Program-made: the position numbers and the translations under genes
Part shown: piece after piece, positions 17,660 through 26,168 of the stretch
Numbering within the stretch: position 1 is the stretch's first letter
Layout: every line of letters starts with the position of its first letter
Assembly (NCBI RefSeq): GCF_001547995.1
Contig: NZ_AP014690.1
Span: forward strand, 1,919,001 to 1,983,000
Direction of reading: 5' to 3'
DNA: 64,000 bases
Origin: Asaia bogorensis NBRC 16594
GTDB lineage: Bacteria > Pseudomonadota > Alphaproteobacteria > Acetobacterales > Acetobacteraceae
The notes under the pieces: model-generated
What the model was told of the DNA's origin: nothing
What the model saw: the letters and a program-made list of their open reading frames with translations, nothing else
Databases searched by the model: none

Positions 17660-18733
17660 ATGATGATACCCCTGATCCTCTGTTGTGCTGCCACGGCCTG
17701 TATCAGTGCTGCCCTTGTTGTTTACATGATCCGTGTCGGGGTCATGGATATGCCGGGCCATCGCAGTTCACATACGCGCCCTACCCCCAAAGGGGGTGGC
17801 ATTGGCATCATCACGGGGTTCCTGCTCGTCTTTCCCCTGTCGCAACTCTGGACGCAGGGCGATCTGCCGGGCCCGGCGCTTCTTCTGCCTCTTCTCGCCG
17901 TGGCCTTGCTCGCTTTCTTTTCCTGGCTTGACGATATCCACTCCTATCGCGCCTCGCTCAAGCTGGGCGTTCAGGGCATCGCCGCCCTGATGACGCTGGC
18001 GGGCGTGGCGCTCACCTCACTCCCGGGTTCCGGCTCTAGTGTAATCGGCGACGTAATCTCGGGCAGAAGTGCTCTCCCTTACATTCCGGACTATCTCGCG
18101 CCAGGCTGGGTCATCGTGGCTCTTGCTATCGGCATCGGCTTCCTTTGGCTCGTTTTCACGACCAATGCCCTGAACTTCATTGATGGCCTGAATGGCCTTG
18201 CCTCCGGCGTAATGGCCATTACGGCTTTGGCGCTTACGCTCCTGTTCAGCCACGCGGGGAGACCCGGCTTTACCCATGCAGCGCTTCTTCTGGCTGTTGC
18301 ACTCCTGGTGTTCCTGCCCTTCAATTTCCCCAAGGCGCGTATCTTCATGGGTGATGTCGGCAGTCAGGGTGCAGGACTGACTTTGGCATGGCTCGGTATC
18401 GAGGCCGCCTGCACAACACCCTGCCCCCTTATCGTACCCTTCATGCTGGGTGGGGTGCTCTATGACGTTGCCTTTACGCTGATCCGTCGTGCGATTGCAG
18501 GTGACCCGCTGGCACAGGCCCATCGAAGCCATCTTTACCAGCTCGCAGCGCGCAGCGGCGTTTCACCAACGCTTGTAAGCCTCTTGCACTGGGCCTTCGC
18601 CCTATGGGGCGCAGCTGTCGCCGTGACCCCCTTGCCTATTGCCGCTCAGTTGATCCTCGTCCTGGCCCCGCAACTGATCTGGACAGGCTTCACCCTGCAT
18701 CGGGCACGGGCGCATGATCTGGGCAAATGGTGA
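17660..18733 (+). CDS. Polyprenyl-phosphate sugar-1-phosphate transferase (WecA/WbpL-like, GT4/MraY superfamily)
   Basis: A 357-aa polytopic membrane enzyme that transfers a GlcNAc-type sugar 1-phosphate to undecaprenyl phosphate, starting lipid-linked polysaccharide synthesis. Motifs: HTRPTPKGGG near the N-terminus, DDIHSY, the catalytic NALNFIDGLNGLA, and GDVGSQ (equivalent to GDAGS), ending with the HRSHLYQ loop. In context the preferred sugar is probably the aminated 6-deoxy sugar made by the divergent dehydratase and aminotransferase, as for WbpL; this is inference. Its 3' end overlaps a convergent GNAT gene by 44 bp. Confidence 0.9.
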   Translation: MMIPLILCCAATACISAALVVYMIRVGVMDMPGHRSSHTRPTPKGGGIGIITGFLLVFPLSQLWTQGDLPGPALLLPLLAVALLAFFSWLDDIHSYRASLKLGVQGIAALMTLAGVALTSLPGSGSSVIGDVISGRSALPYIPDYLAPGWVIVALAIGIGFLWLVFTTNALNFIDGLNGLASGVMAITALALTLLFSHAGRPGFTHAALLLAVALLVFLPFNFPKARIFMGDVGSQGAGLTLAWLGIEAACTTPCPLIVPFMLGGVLYDVAFTLIRRAIAGDPLAQAHRSHLYQLAARSGVSPTLVSLLHWAFALWGAAVAVTPLPIAAQLILVLAPQLIWTGFTLHRARAHDLGKW

Positions 18734-19256
18734 CGCCGCCACGCTGACGTTCGAGGACGTCGATGACAGAGCCCAGATAATGGGTTCGGGCCAGCGGCCT
18801 GAAGCCATGCCGCCTGGCCAGCTTCATGGAGGCCAGATTATCCGGATCGATGATGCAGCGAGCGACCCGGTGATCGGTCTGGGTATCGAGCCAGTCCAGA
18901 GCGGCGGCCACACCCTCACCCCCATACCCGCTGCCATGACACCATGAGGCGAGCACCCAGCCAGCCTCGGGATAGCCATCGAGTGACGGCTCGATTCCCC
19001 GCCTTGCCTCGCCGAACCCGATCGTACCGACAAAATGCCCGGTAAGGCGTTCCCTCACGCACCAATAGCCGTAACCGAGTATTCCCCAGTACCCACGATA
19101 CCGTATCAGCCGGTCCCAGGACTCATTGCGCGACGCAGGCTGACCGCCTGTATAGCGTGTCACGACCGGGTCGGCGCGCATGTCCGCAAGCGCCTCGAAA
19201 TCCTGCCGGGCAGGAAGCCGAAAACACAGATTAGTCGTGTCGAACTCGCGCGTCAT
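18690..19256 (-). CDS. GNAT acetyltransferase (RimJ/RimL-like)
   Basis: A 188-aa acetyl-CoA-dependent N-acetyltransferase. The N-terminus LCFRLPARQDFEALADM and the central FVGTIGFGEA...PEAGWVLASWCHGSGYGGEG segments match the fold; the latter contains a Q/R-x-x-G-x-G/A-like pyrophosphate loop. NLASMKLARRHGFRP is the usual C-terminal motif. The substrate may be a ribosomal protein, amino acid or toxin and is not assignable. The gene end overlaps the WecA-like gene on the other strand. Confidence 0.83.
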   Translation of the reverse strand: MTREFDTTNLCFRLPARQDFEALADMRADPVVTRYTGGQPASRNESWDRLIRYRGYWGILGYGYWCVRERLTGHFVGTIGFGEARRGIEPSLDGYPEAGWVLASWCHGSGYGGEGVAAALDWLDTQTDHRVARCIIDPDNLASMKLARRHGFRPLARTHYLGSVIDVLERQRGGVTICPDHAPVPDAG

Positions 19257-19348
19257 GGCTTTCCCCCTTTATGGATACGTCGGATGCCACGGTCGTGGGA
19301 GACACCGGCCAAAACTATCCGAGAACCTCAGATCGCTGGCACCCAAAC

Positions 19349-19381
19349 AAAAAAAACCGCCCCCTTTTCAGGAGGCGGCTT
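19349..19381 (-). terminator. Rho-independent terminator of the MarR-type gene
   Basis: On the minus strand AGCCGCC pairs with GGCGGTT and is followed by a run of eight U, about 45 nt after the stop. Confidence 0.85.
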
Positions 19382-19426
19382 TTAAAACCAACGTCAGGCA
19401 TGCGCCTGCTGAACAACCTGAATTGT

Positions 19427-19831
19427 TCAGCCAGCAATGCGACGCACGGTCATACGCTCAACCGTGCCGCGACCGGTCTTGGCAGCCGGCTTGACCGTGC
19501 CCGAAGCCTCGCTCATGAGCGAGCGCATTTCACGAAGGAAAGCCGAGCCCTTGAGTGTGCGCTGCACGAGAACCGAGCGGCGATCGAGCGGATCGACCTT
19601 GCGACGCGCCAGATCGAGCTCACCCAGACGATCAAGAGCACGGGTGATGGCAGGCTTGGAGACATTGAGTTCCTGTGCCAGACCGCGAACCGTGTGGGCG
19701 CCATCCTGCAGGTAGCAGGTTAGAAAAACGCCGAGCTGGCGCGCGGAGAGATCAGGACCGTCCTTGCGCACGAGCGAAACGATCGTGTCACGAAGAAGGT
19801 TGAGCATCTGGTCATTCTGTGCCTGGGCCAT
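19427..19831 (-). CDS. MarR-like winged-helix transcriptional regulator
   Basis: A 134-aa regulator. The winged helix-turn-helix spans roughly residues 28-95: LSARQLGVFLTCYL, then the HTH TVRGLAQELNVSKPAITRALDRL, then the wing DPLDRRSVLVQRT. The C-terminal tail (about residues 108-134) is basic and Thr/Arg-rich. The dimerisation helices are short compared with typical MarR proteins (about 145 aa). It is monocistronic with its own terminator, and a long (260 bp) upstream region contains an inverted repeat and a motif also found before cyoA. Confidence 0.88.
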   Translation of the reverse strand: MAQAQNDQMLNLLRDTIVSLVRKDGPDLSARQLGVFLTCYLQDGAHTVRGLAQELNVSKPAITRALDRLGELDLARRKVDPLDRRSVLVQRTLKGSAFLREMRSLMSEASGTVKPAAKTGRGTVERMTVRRIAG

Positions 19832-19900
19832 CGAAAAAACTCCTCAATGCATCGCGCATCTGGCGCGGCTAATGGTCTTACCCGTCGCCCAAGTAAGCCA

Positions 19901-19930
19901 CCCTGAAAACACCTTGCGGATATTTCAGGG
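19901..19930. promoter_or_regulatory. Inverted repeat upstream of the MarR-type gene
   Basis: A perfect 8-bp dyad CCCTGAAA (19901-19908) / TTTCAGGG (19923-19930) lies 70-100 nt before the MarR start. It may be an autoregulatory operator or a leader hairpin. A further element GAACGATACGCATC lies at 20024-20037. Confidence 0.35.
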
Positions 19931-20091
19931 ATGCCACGCCTTGGGTGCGTGTCCTGAAGGCGCTTGCTTTAGGAACGAAGCGGGTTACATCCCGATTAGC
20001 GTTGCATTCCTACAACATGCGTCGAACGATACGCATCCATATAGGTTCGTTTTTGTAATCGGTTTAGTATCTTTTTGTTGAAAGTCAGTGA

Positions 20092-21513
20092 CTAAGCTGA
20101 GCCCGACCCTACTCTTTCATTAATCATTCGTAATGTTGCGATTGTCAGAGCACGCAGGGCGAGTGTCTCTCCCCCCTCTGGACGCCCGGTTCTTGCGCCG
20201 TCATTCCAGGCATAAGTGTCTATATGTGCCCATTTTACAGTGGGTTCGACGAAATGCTGAAGGAACAGGGCGGCCGTAATCGCCCCCGCCATCGGTTTGT
20301 CCGTCACATTGCCAAGATGGGCATTTTTGCGGCGGAGCCATGCGTCGTAGCCATGCCAGAGTGGCAATTGCCACATGGCATCGCCGGTCTCATGACCTGA
20401 TTCGAGCAAAATCTGCGACCATTCCGGATCGTTACAGAACAGCGCAGGCAAGTCAGGGCCCAGCGCGACACGGGCCGCACCCGTCAGAGTCGCCGCATCC
20501 AGCAGCCAGTCAGGTCGGGACTCGCAAGCCTCGGTCAGCAAGTCGCTAAGCACCAGGCGCCCCTCAGCATCGGTATTACCCACCTCAACCGTCAGGCCTG
20601 CGCGCGTCGTCAGAATATCGCCCGGCCTCATGGCATGGCCGGAGATGCTGTTTTCGACGCAGCCAAGACGCAATTCCAGACGCAATGGAAGGTCTTGCGC
20701 CATGATCACATGCGCCAGAGACAGCATCAGGGCAGCGCCACCCATATCCTTTTTCATGCGCAGCATGCCGCTCGCGGGCTTGATGTCATATCCGCCAGTG
20801 TCGAAGCAGACGCCCTTGCCAACCAGAGAGAGCAGCGGCGCATCGGCTCCGGCAGCGCTGCCCTGCCATGTCATCCTGAACACTTGCGCCGGGCGATCTG
20901 ACCCCGAGCCTACAGCCGCAAGGCAGGGATAGGCCCGCTCAAGAGCCTCGGCGCTTATGATCTCGCTCGAAGCGTTGTGAAGTCGGGCCACAGCCTCAGC
21001 CCTTTGCGCCAACTCCACCGGCCCTAGCAGATTGGCAGGCATATTCACCAGATCGCGGCCGAGCCATGTCGCCTGAGCAAGCGCGACGGCGCGACCTGTA
21101 TCGCACTCTGGAGGCAGAACCAGGCGCACCGTATTCTCGCTCGCCGGGCCTATCGCGTAGTGATACGCCCCCATGCAAAAGCCCAGCATCACATCCTGCA
21201 TAATCCCCGGGCGCAACCCGGTATAATCGGGTGCGACAGAAGGAACCCAGTCACCGGGGGGCAAGCCCGTGGCCAGCACACCGAACCGCGCGGCATCGCA
21301 TGATTGCGGATCATCCAGATAGATTGCGTGACTGACGCCCGCCGCGCCGGGGACGAGATAAAGACGTCCTGCCAGAGGCTCCCCGGCCATTTCGCGCAGG
21401 GCGGCGCCGTGTCCATGAAGCAATGCCTCGAGATCCTGCCCGACAGGCACGATATGGAGGAGTCTCGCCGCGTCGGCGCTCGTCGTCAGGCAAAGCTCTT
21501 CGGGGTTGCGCAT
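20092..21513 (-). CDS. M17-family leucyl aminopeptidase
   Basis: A 473-aa cytoplasmic metallopeptidase that removes N-terminal residues from peptides. Motifs: LVGKGVCFDTGGYDIKP (metal Lys and Asp), MKKDMGGAA, and the signature NTDAEGRLVLSDLL with metal Asp and Glu and catalytic Arg. The N-terminal domain is diverged and short, as in the PepA-like proteins of many alphaproteobacteria. The ATG at 21513 has an AAAGG site; the frame is open further upstream but that stretch is antisense to the helicase gene. The gene diverges from the helicase. Confidence 0.93.
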   Translation of the reverse strand: MRNPEELCLTTSADAARLLHIVPVGQDLEALLHGHGAALREMAGEPLAGRLYLVPGAAGVSHAIYLDDPQSCDAARFGVLATGLPPGDWVPSVAPDYTGLRPGIMQDVMLGFCMGAYHYAIGPASENTVRLVLPPECDTGRAVALAQATWLGRDLVNMPANLLGPVELAQRAEAVARLHNASSEIISAEALERAYPCLAAVGSGSDRPAQVFRMTWQGSAAGADAPLLSLVGKGVCFDTGGYDIKPASGMLRMKKDMGGAALMLSLAHVIMAQDLPLRLELRLGCVENSISGHAMRPGDILTTRAGLTVEVGNTDAEGRLVLSDLLTEACESRPDWLLDAATLTGAARVALGPDLPALFCNDPEWSQILLESGHETGDAMWQLPLWHGYDAWLRRKNAHLGNVTDKPMAGAITAALFLQHFVEPTVKWAHIDTYAWNDGARTGRPEGGETLALRALTIATLRMINERVGSGSA

Positions 21514-21603
21514 GGTTTTCTGCCTTTCTGCTGATCTTCCGATGGAGGATCGGATCCGCACAAGCTGTGCCAGTGGCGGTGGCGTCTTGCAATTCGGTCG
21601 CTC

Positions 21604-24156
21604 ATGCACAAGCATCGTATCATGAAGTCCCAGCTCCATCTCATGCCCCGCCGAATTCGTGCCGTGCTGGGACCGACCAATACCGGCAAGACCCATTATG
21701 CGCTCGAGCGCATGCTGGCGCATGAATCTGGCATTATCGGCTTCCCCCTGCGTCTGCTGGCGCGCGAAAATTACGAGCGCATGGTGCGCCTCAAGGGCGC
21801 GCGCCATGTGGCGCTCATCACGGGTGAGGAAAAAATCGTTCCCCCCGATGCAAAGTGGTTTTCCTGCACGACTGAGGCCATGCCCCTCACGCGCAAGGTC
21901 GAGTTCGTGGCCGTGGACGAGATCCAGCTCAGCAGCGACCCCGATCGTGGGCACGTCTTCACTGACCGGCTGCTGAATGCGCGTGGCAATGTGGAGACCC
22001 TGTTCCTCGGTGCGGAAACCATGCGCCCTCTTCTGCAACGCCTTGTGCCCGGCATCGAGATCGACACGCGCCCTCGCCTATCGAGTCTGGTCCATACGGG
22101 TCATACCAAACTCTCGCGGCTCCCTGCCCGCTCGGCCATCGTCGCGTTCTCGGCTGCCGAGGTCTACGCCATTGCGGAGATCATACGACGTCGACGGGGC
22201 GGATGCGCGATCATCATGGGGCAGCTCTCGCCGCGCACCCGCAATGCACAGGTCGAGCTCTATCAGAACAAGGATGTTGATTATCTCGTTGCGACCGATG
22301 CCATAGGCATGGGGCTGAACATGGACGTGAACCATGTTGCGCTGGCATCGCTCACAAAGTTCGACGGCGCCTCGCTTCGGCCACTGACAGCCCAGGAATG
22401 TGCCCAGATTGCCGGTCGCGCCGGGCGCGGCATGAAGGATGGCACATTCGGCACGACTGCCGAGGCACGTCCGATGTCAGAGTCGCTCGTCGATGCGATT
22501 GAAGCGCACCGCTTTGACCCGGTCGAGCGTGTGAGCTGGCGCAATGCGGCTCTCGATTTTACCTCCCCCGACGCCCTTTATGCGAGCCTCAACGCATCAC
22601 CACCCAAACGCGGTCTGGTGGCGGGCCGCCCTGCTTCCGATGTGCTGACGCTCGAGAGCCTTTCGGGTGAGCGCGATATCCGCGAGGCAGCGCGAGGCAG
22701 GAAGGCCACAGCCCTGCTATGGGAAGTGTGCCAGATTCCCGATTTTCGTAAACTGGGTGACGATTCCCATGTGCGGTTGTGCCATCGTCTCTTCATGCAT
22801 CTCCTGCAGGATGGAGGCATCCCTGGCGCGTGGTTCGACGCCCATATTTCCGGGTTTTCGCGCCTCGATGGCGATATCGACACGCTGATGCATCGCCTTA
22901 CCGGCATCAGGATCTGTGCCTATGTGGCGGCGCGCAGTGACTGGAGCGATCGGGCAACCCATTGGCAGGAACGCACCCGAGAAGTCGAGGATCTGCTGTC
23001 AGACGCGCTGCATGAACGCCTGACAGCCCGGTTTGTCGATCGGCGCGCCACATCCCTCCTGCGTCGTCTCGATAGTGACGGCACACGGGACCTGCTTTCT
23101 GCCGTGACCCGTGAGGGGCAGGTGATTGTCGAGGGCCACGCCGTCGGCACCATAGAGGGTTTCACCCTGAAGCCCGATCGCGAAGAGGCCCTTCCCGAAC
23201 GCAAGCTTATGCTGCGTGCAGGACGGCGTGCGCTGCTGCACGAAATTCCGCGACGCGTGCAGGCCCTTGTCTCCGCCTCCGACGACACCCTCTCGCTGGA
23301 TGCGACCAATGGCCATATTGCCTGGGACGGCGTGGTTATCGCGCGCCTCGCCCGTGGCACAGCTCTCCTCGCGCCTTCCGTACAAATTCTGGGTGGGGAA
23401 TTTGCTGACACGAAGCAGCGCGATCTCGTTCAGGAGAGGCTCACGGCGTTCGCAGCTACCCATATCCGCACGACGCTGGCCCCTCTATACGCGCTGGCTG
23501 CGCAGCCCCGCCCTACGCCTGCCCTGCGCGGCCTCACCCATCGCCTGATGGAATACGGTGGTGTTGCCCCCCTGATGCCTGGCGAACCCGCCAGCCACGG
23601 AACGCAGGTGCTTGGCCACCTGCGACGTCTGGGGATCCTGTTCGTCCCGCAGGGCGTCTTCATGCCTGTCTTGCTCAAGCCTGCCGCCATGACCCTGCGC
23701 TCGTTGTTGCTCGGTCTGTGGCATCGCCACGCCAGTCAGAACCCTGACGCCCGGCAGATAACGATTGCCCTCCCGGGCACAGCGCCAATTGCCTCTGCGG
23801 GCTGGGCCTGGGCTGGCGGAAACTGGATGCGGCTGGATCGTGTGGAAAAGCTGCTGGGCGAGGTGCATCGCCTGACACGACAAGGCCCCTGCCCCGTGCC
23901 GAACGATCTCGCGCAGCGCTACGGGCTGAACAAGACACAGCTACCGGAGATTTTGTCCGGACTGGGCATACGCCTGCGCGTGGCTGCACCTTTGTCGTCA
24001 GGGCAATTCGGGCCGCCCGCGCCCCTCATGCTTTCGGCGGTGAAACCATTGGCAAAACACCGCCGTCATTCGGGCAAGCGAGCGCCCGCAAGGCCCGCTC
24101 CCCCCTCTGACAGCCCCTTCGCCGCGCTGGCCCGGCTGGGTCTGGGCGGGAGATGA
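21604..24156 (+). CDS. Suv3-like DEAD/DExH-box helicase of alphaproteobacteria
   Basis: An 850-aa superfamily 2 helicase, similar to the mitochondrial RNA helicase Suv3. Motif I GPTNTGKTHYA lies near residue 23, motif II DEIQL near residue 103, motif III-like FLGAETM, motif V ATDAIGMGLNMDV and motif VI QIAGRAGRG. A long C-terminal region (about residues 330-850) is less conserved and ends in a basic Pro/Arg/Lys-rich tail. ATG codons at 21604 and 21622 are both possible; the later one precedes the conserved part. It forms a series with the S4 and fdxA genes, a common order in this class. Confidence 0.9.
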   Translation: MHKHRIMKSQLHLMPRRIRAVLGPTNTGKTHYALERMLAHESGIIGFPLRLLARENYERMVRLKGARHVALITGEEKIVPPDAKWFSCTTEAMPLTRKVEFVAVDEIQLSSDPDRGHVFTDRLLNARGNVETLFLGAETMRPLLQRLVPGIEIDTRPRLSSLVHTGHTKLSRLPARSAIVAFSAAEVYAIAEIIRRRRGGCAIIMGQLSPRTRNAQVELYQNKDVDYLVATDAIGMGLNMDVNHVALASLTKFDGASLRPLTAQECAQIAGRAGRGMKDGTFGTTAEARPMSESLVDAIEAHRFDPVERVSWRNAALDFTSPDALYASLNASPPKRGLVAGRPASDVLTLESLSGERDIREAARGRKATALLWEVCQIPDFRKLGDDSHVRLCHRLFMHLLQDGGIPGAWFDAHISGFSRLDGDIDTLMHRLTGIRICAYVAARSDWSDRATHWQERTREVEDLLSDALHERLTARFVDRRATSLLRRLDSDGTRDLLSAVTREGQVIVEGHAVGTIEGFTLKPDREEALPERKLMLRAGRRALLHEIPRRVQALVSASDDTLSLDATNGHIAWDGVVIARLARGTALLAPSVQILGGEFADTKQRDLVQERLTAFAATHIRTTLAPLYALAAQPRPTPALRGLTHRLMEYGGVAPLMPGEPASHGTQVLGHLRRLGILFVPQGVFMPVLLKPAAMTLRSLLLGLWHRHASQNPDARQITIALPGTAPIASAGWAWAGGNWMRLDRVEKLLGEVHRLTRQGPCPVPNDLAQRYGLNKTQLPEILSGLGIRLRVAAPLSSGQFGPPAPLMLSAVKPLAKHRRHSGKRAPARPAPPSDSPFAALARLGLGGR

Positions 24157-24159
24157 TCC

Positions 24160-24444
24160 ATGTCTGATGCGGAGCGTGATTATCAGCGGCTCGATCTGTG
24201 GCTGTGGCATGCCCGGGTGTGCCGCCAGCGGCAGGATTGCGCCGCGCTGGTGGAAAAAGGACGCATCAGGATCAATCGTCAGGTAACGACAAAGCCCCAT
24301 AGCAAGATACGTGTGGGCGATGTGTTGGGACTCCCCGGTCATCCGCGCCCCGAGGTCCGTATCTGGCGTGTTCTCGCCCTCGCCGAACGCCGGGGTTCTG
24401 CCACCGAGGCCGCCCTGCTTTACGAGGTTATTGGCGAGGACTGA
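24160..24444 (+). CDS. S4-domain RNA-binding protein (HslR-like)
   Basis: A 94-aa protein made almost wholly of an S4 RNA-binding fold: [33 protein letters not shown]. Hsp15/HslR of E. coli, the nearest characterised relative, recycles stalled 50S subunits carrying peptidyl-tRNA. It starts 3 nt after the helicase stop, so it is co-transcribed and probably acts with it on RNA or ribosomes. Confidence 0.88.
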   Translation: MSDAERDYQRLDLWLWHARVCRQRQDCAALVEKGRIRINRQVTTKPHSKIRVGDVLGLPGHPRPEVRIWRVLALAERRGSATEAALLYEVIGED

Positions 24445-24611
24445 GCCCACAAGGCAAATTTGCCGTGGCTTGCCGTAAACATATGCTTGCCAGAGACCGA
24501 AACTTCCGCCTATCTGCGGCATCCCTTATTGGAAAATCCCAGACGGCGTCTCTCTATTGCCTCCCGGGATCCTCTCGGGCCTTTGGCCCCAGCTTAAGAT
24601 CGGAGACACCT

Positions 24612-24944
24612 ATGGCCTATGTGGTCACCGAAAACTGCATACGCTGCAAATACACGGATTGCGTTGAAGTCTGTCCGGTTGACTGCTTCTATGCAGGCGA
24701 GAACTTCCTCGTAATCAACCCCGATGAGTGCATCGATTGTGGCGTTTGCGAACCCGAATGCCCTGCTGAGGCCATTGTGCCCGACAGCGACGACCGTGCG
24801 ACGCCGTGGCTCGAGGTTAACAGCAAATATGCTGCCGTGTGGCCCAACATCACACGCAAGATCGACGCCATGCCGGATGCCGATGAGTGGAAAGATAAAC
24901 CCGGCAAGGATGCCATGCTCTCGCCGGAGCCGCACAAGGACTGA
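24612..24944 (+). CDS. fdxA: Seven-iron ferredoxin FdxA
   Basis: A 110-aa electron carrier. The cysteine pattern [17 protein letters not shown] carries the ligands for the 3Fe-4S centre and [12 protein letters not shown] those for the 4Fe-4S centre, as in Azotobacter FdI-type ferredoxins. The ATG at 24612 begins MAYVVTENC, the family N-terminus. A terminator follows 24 nt after the stop. It is third in the helicase-S4-fdxA series, although a 167-bp gap suggests it may have its own promoter. Confidence 0.96.
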   Translation: MAYVVTENCIRCKYTDCVEVCPVDCFYAGENFLVINPDECIDCGVCEPECPAEAIVPDSDDRATPWLEVNSKYAAVWPNITRKIDAMPDADEWKDKPGKDAMLSPEPHKD

Positions 24945-24968
24945 GAGACGCAACGCGTTTCTGAGAGG

Positions 24969-24995
24969 GGCCCGATCAATGATTGGGCCTTTTTT
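24969..24995 (+). terminator. Rho-independent terminator of fdxA
   Basis: GGCCCGAT/ATTGGGCC stem (24969-24976/24982-24989, one G-T pair) with a 5-nt loop and a run of six T. Confidence 0.92.
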
Positions 24996-25113
24996 GTATC
25001 TGTCATCCGTGTCGCCTGCGCGGCAGCCCGTTGCAGTTCCCCCGACCACTGGCAGACGAGACCGTAGCTCTGTCACGGCAGGCAAAGCCGCCGCAGGGCA
25101 ACGCTGCCAAAAG

Positions 25114-25147
25114 AAAAGGCCCGGAGGATTTCTCCCCCGGGCCTTTT
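25114..25147. terminator. Bidirectional terminator at the end of the cyo operon
   Basis: An 11-bp perfect stem AAAAGGCCCGG/CCGGGCCTTTT with a 12-nt loop. It lies 67 nt beyond the cyoD stop on the minus strand and also faces the fdxA side. Confidence 0.9.
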
Positions 25148-25213
25148 CCGTTTCACCGGCATGATCAACTTCCGGCGTATCCCTGAGAGGAAGACGCTGG
25201 AAGACAGATCGCG

Positions 25214-25549
25214 TCAGCGCGACATCATGTTCATGCTGACATCGTGGATGATGAAGATCGTTCCACCGATGATGATCAGCACGCAGATGACCGCGAAGGC
25301 AAATGCCGTGTTGTTCCAGGATTGGCTCGAGCTGCTGTTCATGTGCAGGAAGTAGATCAGATGCACAAAGATCTGAACCACGGCCAGCGCGGCGATGACA
25401 CCGAAGGTCACGCCGGGGGTCATGAGGTGCATCTCGACGATAGCGAAAGCCGCCACCGTCAGGATGGCCGCAATCACGAAGCCGATGATGTACGAGGCGA
25501 AGCTGCCGTGAGACTCGCCTTCGTGTTGATGGGTCGATGCTTGGCTCAT
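25214..25549 (-). CDS. cyoD: Cytochrome o ubiquinol oxidase subunit IV
   Basis: A 111-aa subunit with three transmembrane helices after a His-rich N-terminus. FVHLIYFLHMN is the conserved motif of CyoD. It is not catalytic but is needed for assembly of the binuclear centre in the CyoB partner. The ATG (25549) overlaps the cyoC stop by 1 nt (TGATG). It is the last gene of cyoABCD. Confidence 0.96.
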   Translation of the reverse strand: MSQASTHQHEGESHGSFASYIIGFVIAAILTVAAFAIVEMHLMTPGVTFGVIAALAVVQIFVHLIYFLHMNSSSSQSWNNTAFAFAVICVLIIIGGTIFIIHDVSMNMMSR

Positions 25550-26166
25550 CAGATCACACTCAACAGATAAACGAAGGTGAACACGCAGATCCAGACGATA
25601 TCCAGGAAGTGCCAGAAGAGGCTCAGGCACTGGAGCTTGTCCATATAGCGTGTGCTGAAAACCTGCGCGCTGAAGCTCTGGACCATGATAACAGCGATCC
25701 AGACCAGACCACAGGTCACGTGAAGACCATGCGTCGCCACCAGCGTGAAGAAAGCGGAAAGGAACGCAGAGCGATCCGGTCCGGCGCCTTCATGGATAAG
25801 GTGAGCGAATTCGCGGATTTCGAGAACAAGGAAGCCGAGGCCGAGCACGAAGGTGATGGCGAGCCATGCAAGCATGGCGCCCTGCTTGCGGGCATAAGCC
25901 GAAAGCATACCGAAACCGAAGGTGATCGAGCTGAGCAGGAGGAGGGCTGTTTCCAGCCCTACCCCGTTCAGATCAAACAGCTCCTTGCCCGTCGGGCCAC
26001 CAGCGAACTGGGTGCGCATGACAGCGAAGGTGGCGAACAGCGTCCCGAAAAGGAGGCAGTCCGTCATCAGGTAGATCCAGAAACCAAACACGTTGTTCGT
26101 GTTGTGGTGTTCGTGATCATCGATGCCGTGTGCGGTGCCGTGCGGCGTTGCTGAGATATTTGCCAT
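25549..26166 (-). CDS. cyoC: Cytochrome o ubiquinol oxidase subunit III
   Basis: A 205-aa inner membrane protein with five helices, homologous to cytochrome oxidase subunit III. Motifs GFWIYLMTDCLLFGTLFATFAV (start of helix 1, spanning residues 29-50) and THGLHVTCGLVWI are typical; the Glu conserved in aa3-type subunit III is Asp here (LMTDC), as in CyoC. The N-terminal region is His-rich and cytoplasmic. A 2-nt gap separates it from cyoB. Confidence 0.97.
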   Translation of the reverse strand: MANISATPHGTAHGIDDHEHHNTNNVFGFWIYLMTDCLLFGTLFATFAVMRTQFAGGPTGKELFDLNGVGLETALLLLSSITFGFGMLSAYARKQGAMLAWLAITFVLGLGFLVLEIREFAHLIHEGAGPDRSAFLSAFFTLVATHGLHVTCGLVWIAVIMVQSFSAQVFSTRYMDKLQCLSLFWHFLDIVWICVFTFVYLLSVI

Positions 26167-26168
26167 TG

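Noticed and set aside
20092-22038. Extended N-terminus of the M17 aminopeptidase (frame open for 175 more codons)
   Set aside because: The extension is antisense to the helicase gene. The ATG at 21513 has a ribosome site and gives the expected length.
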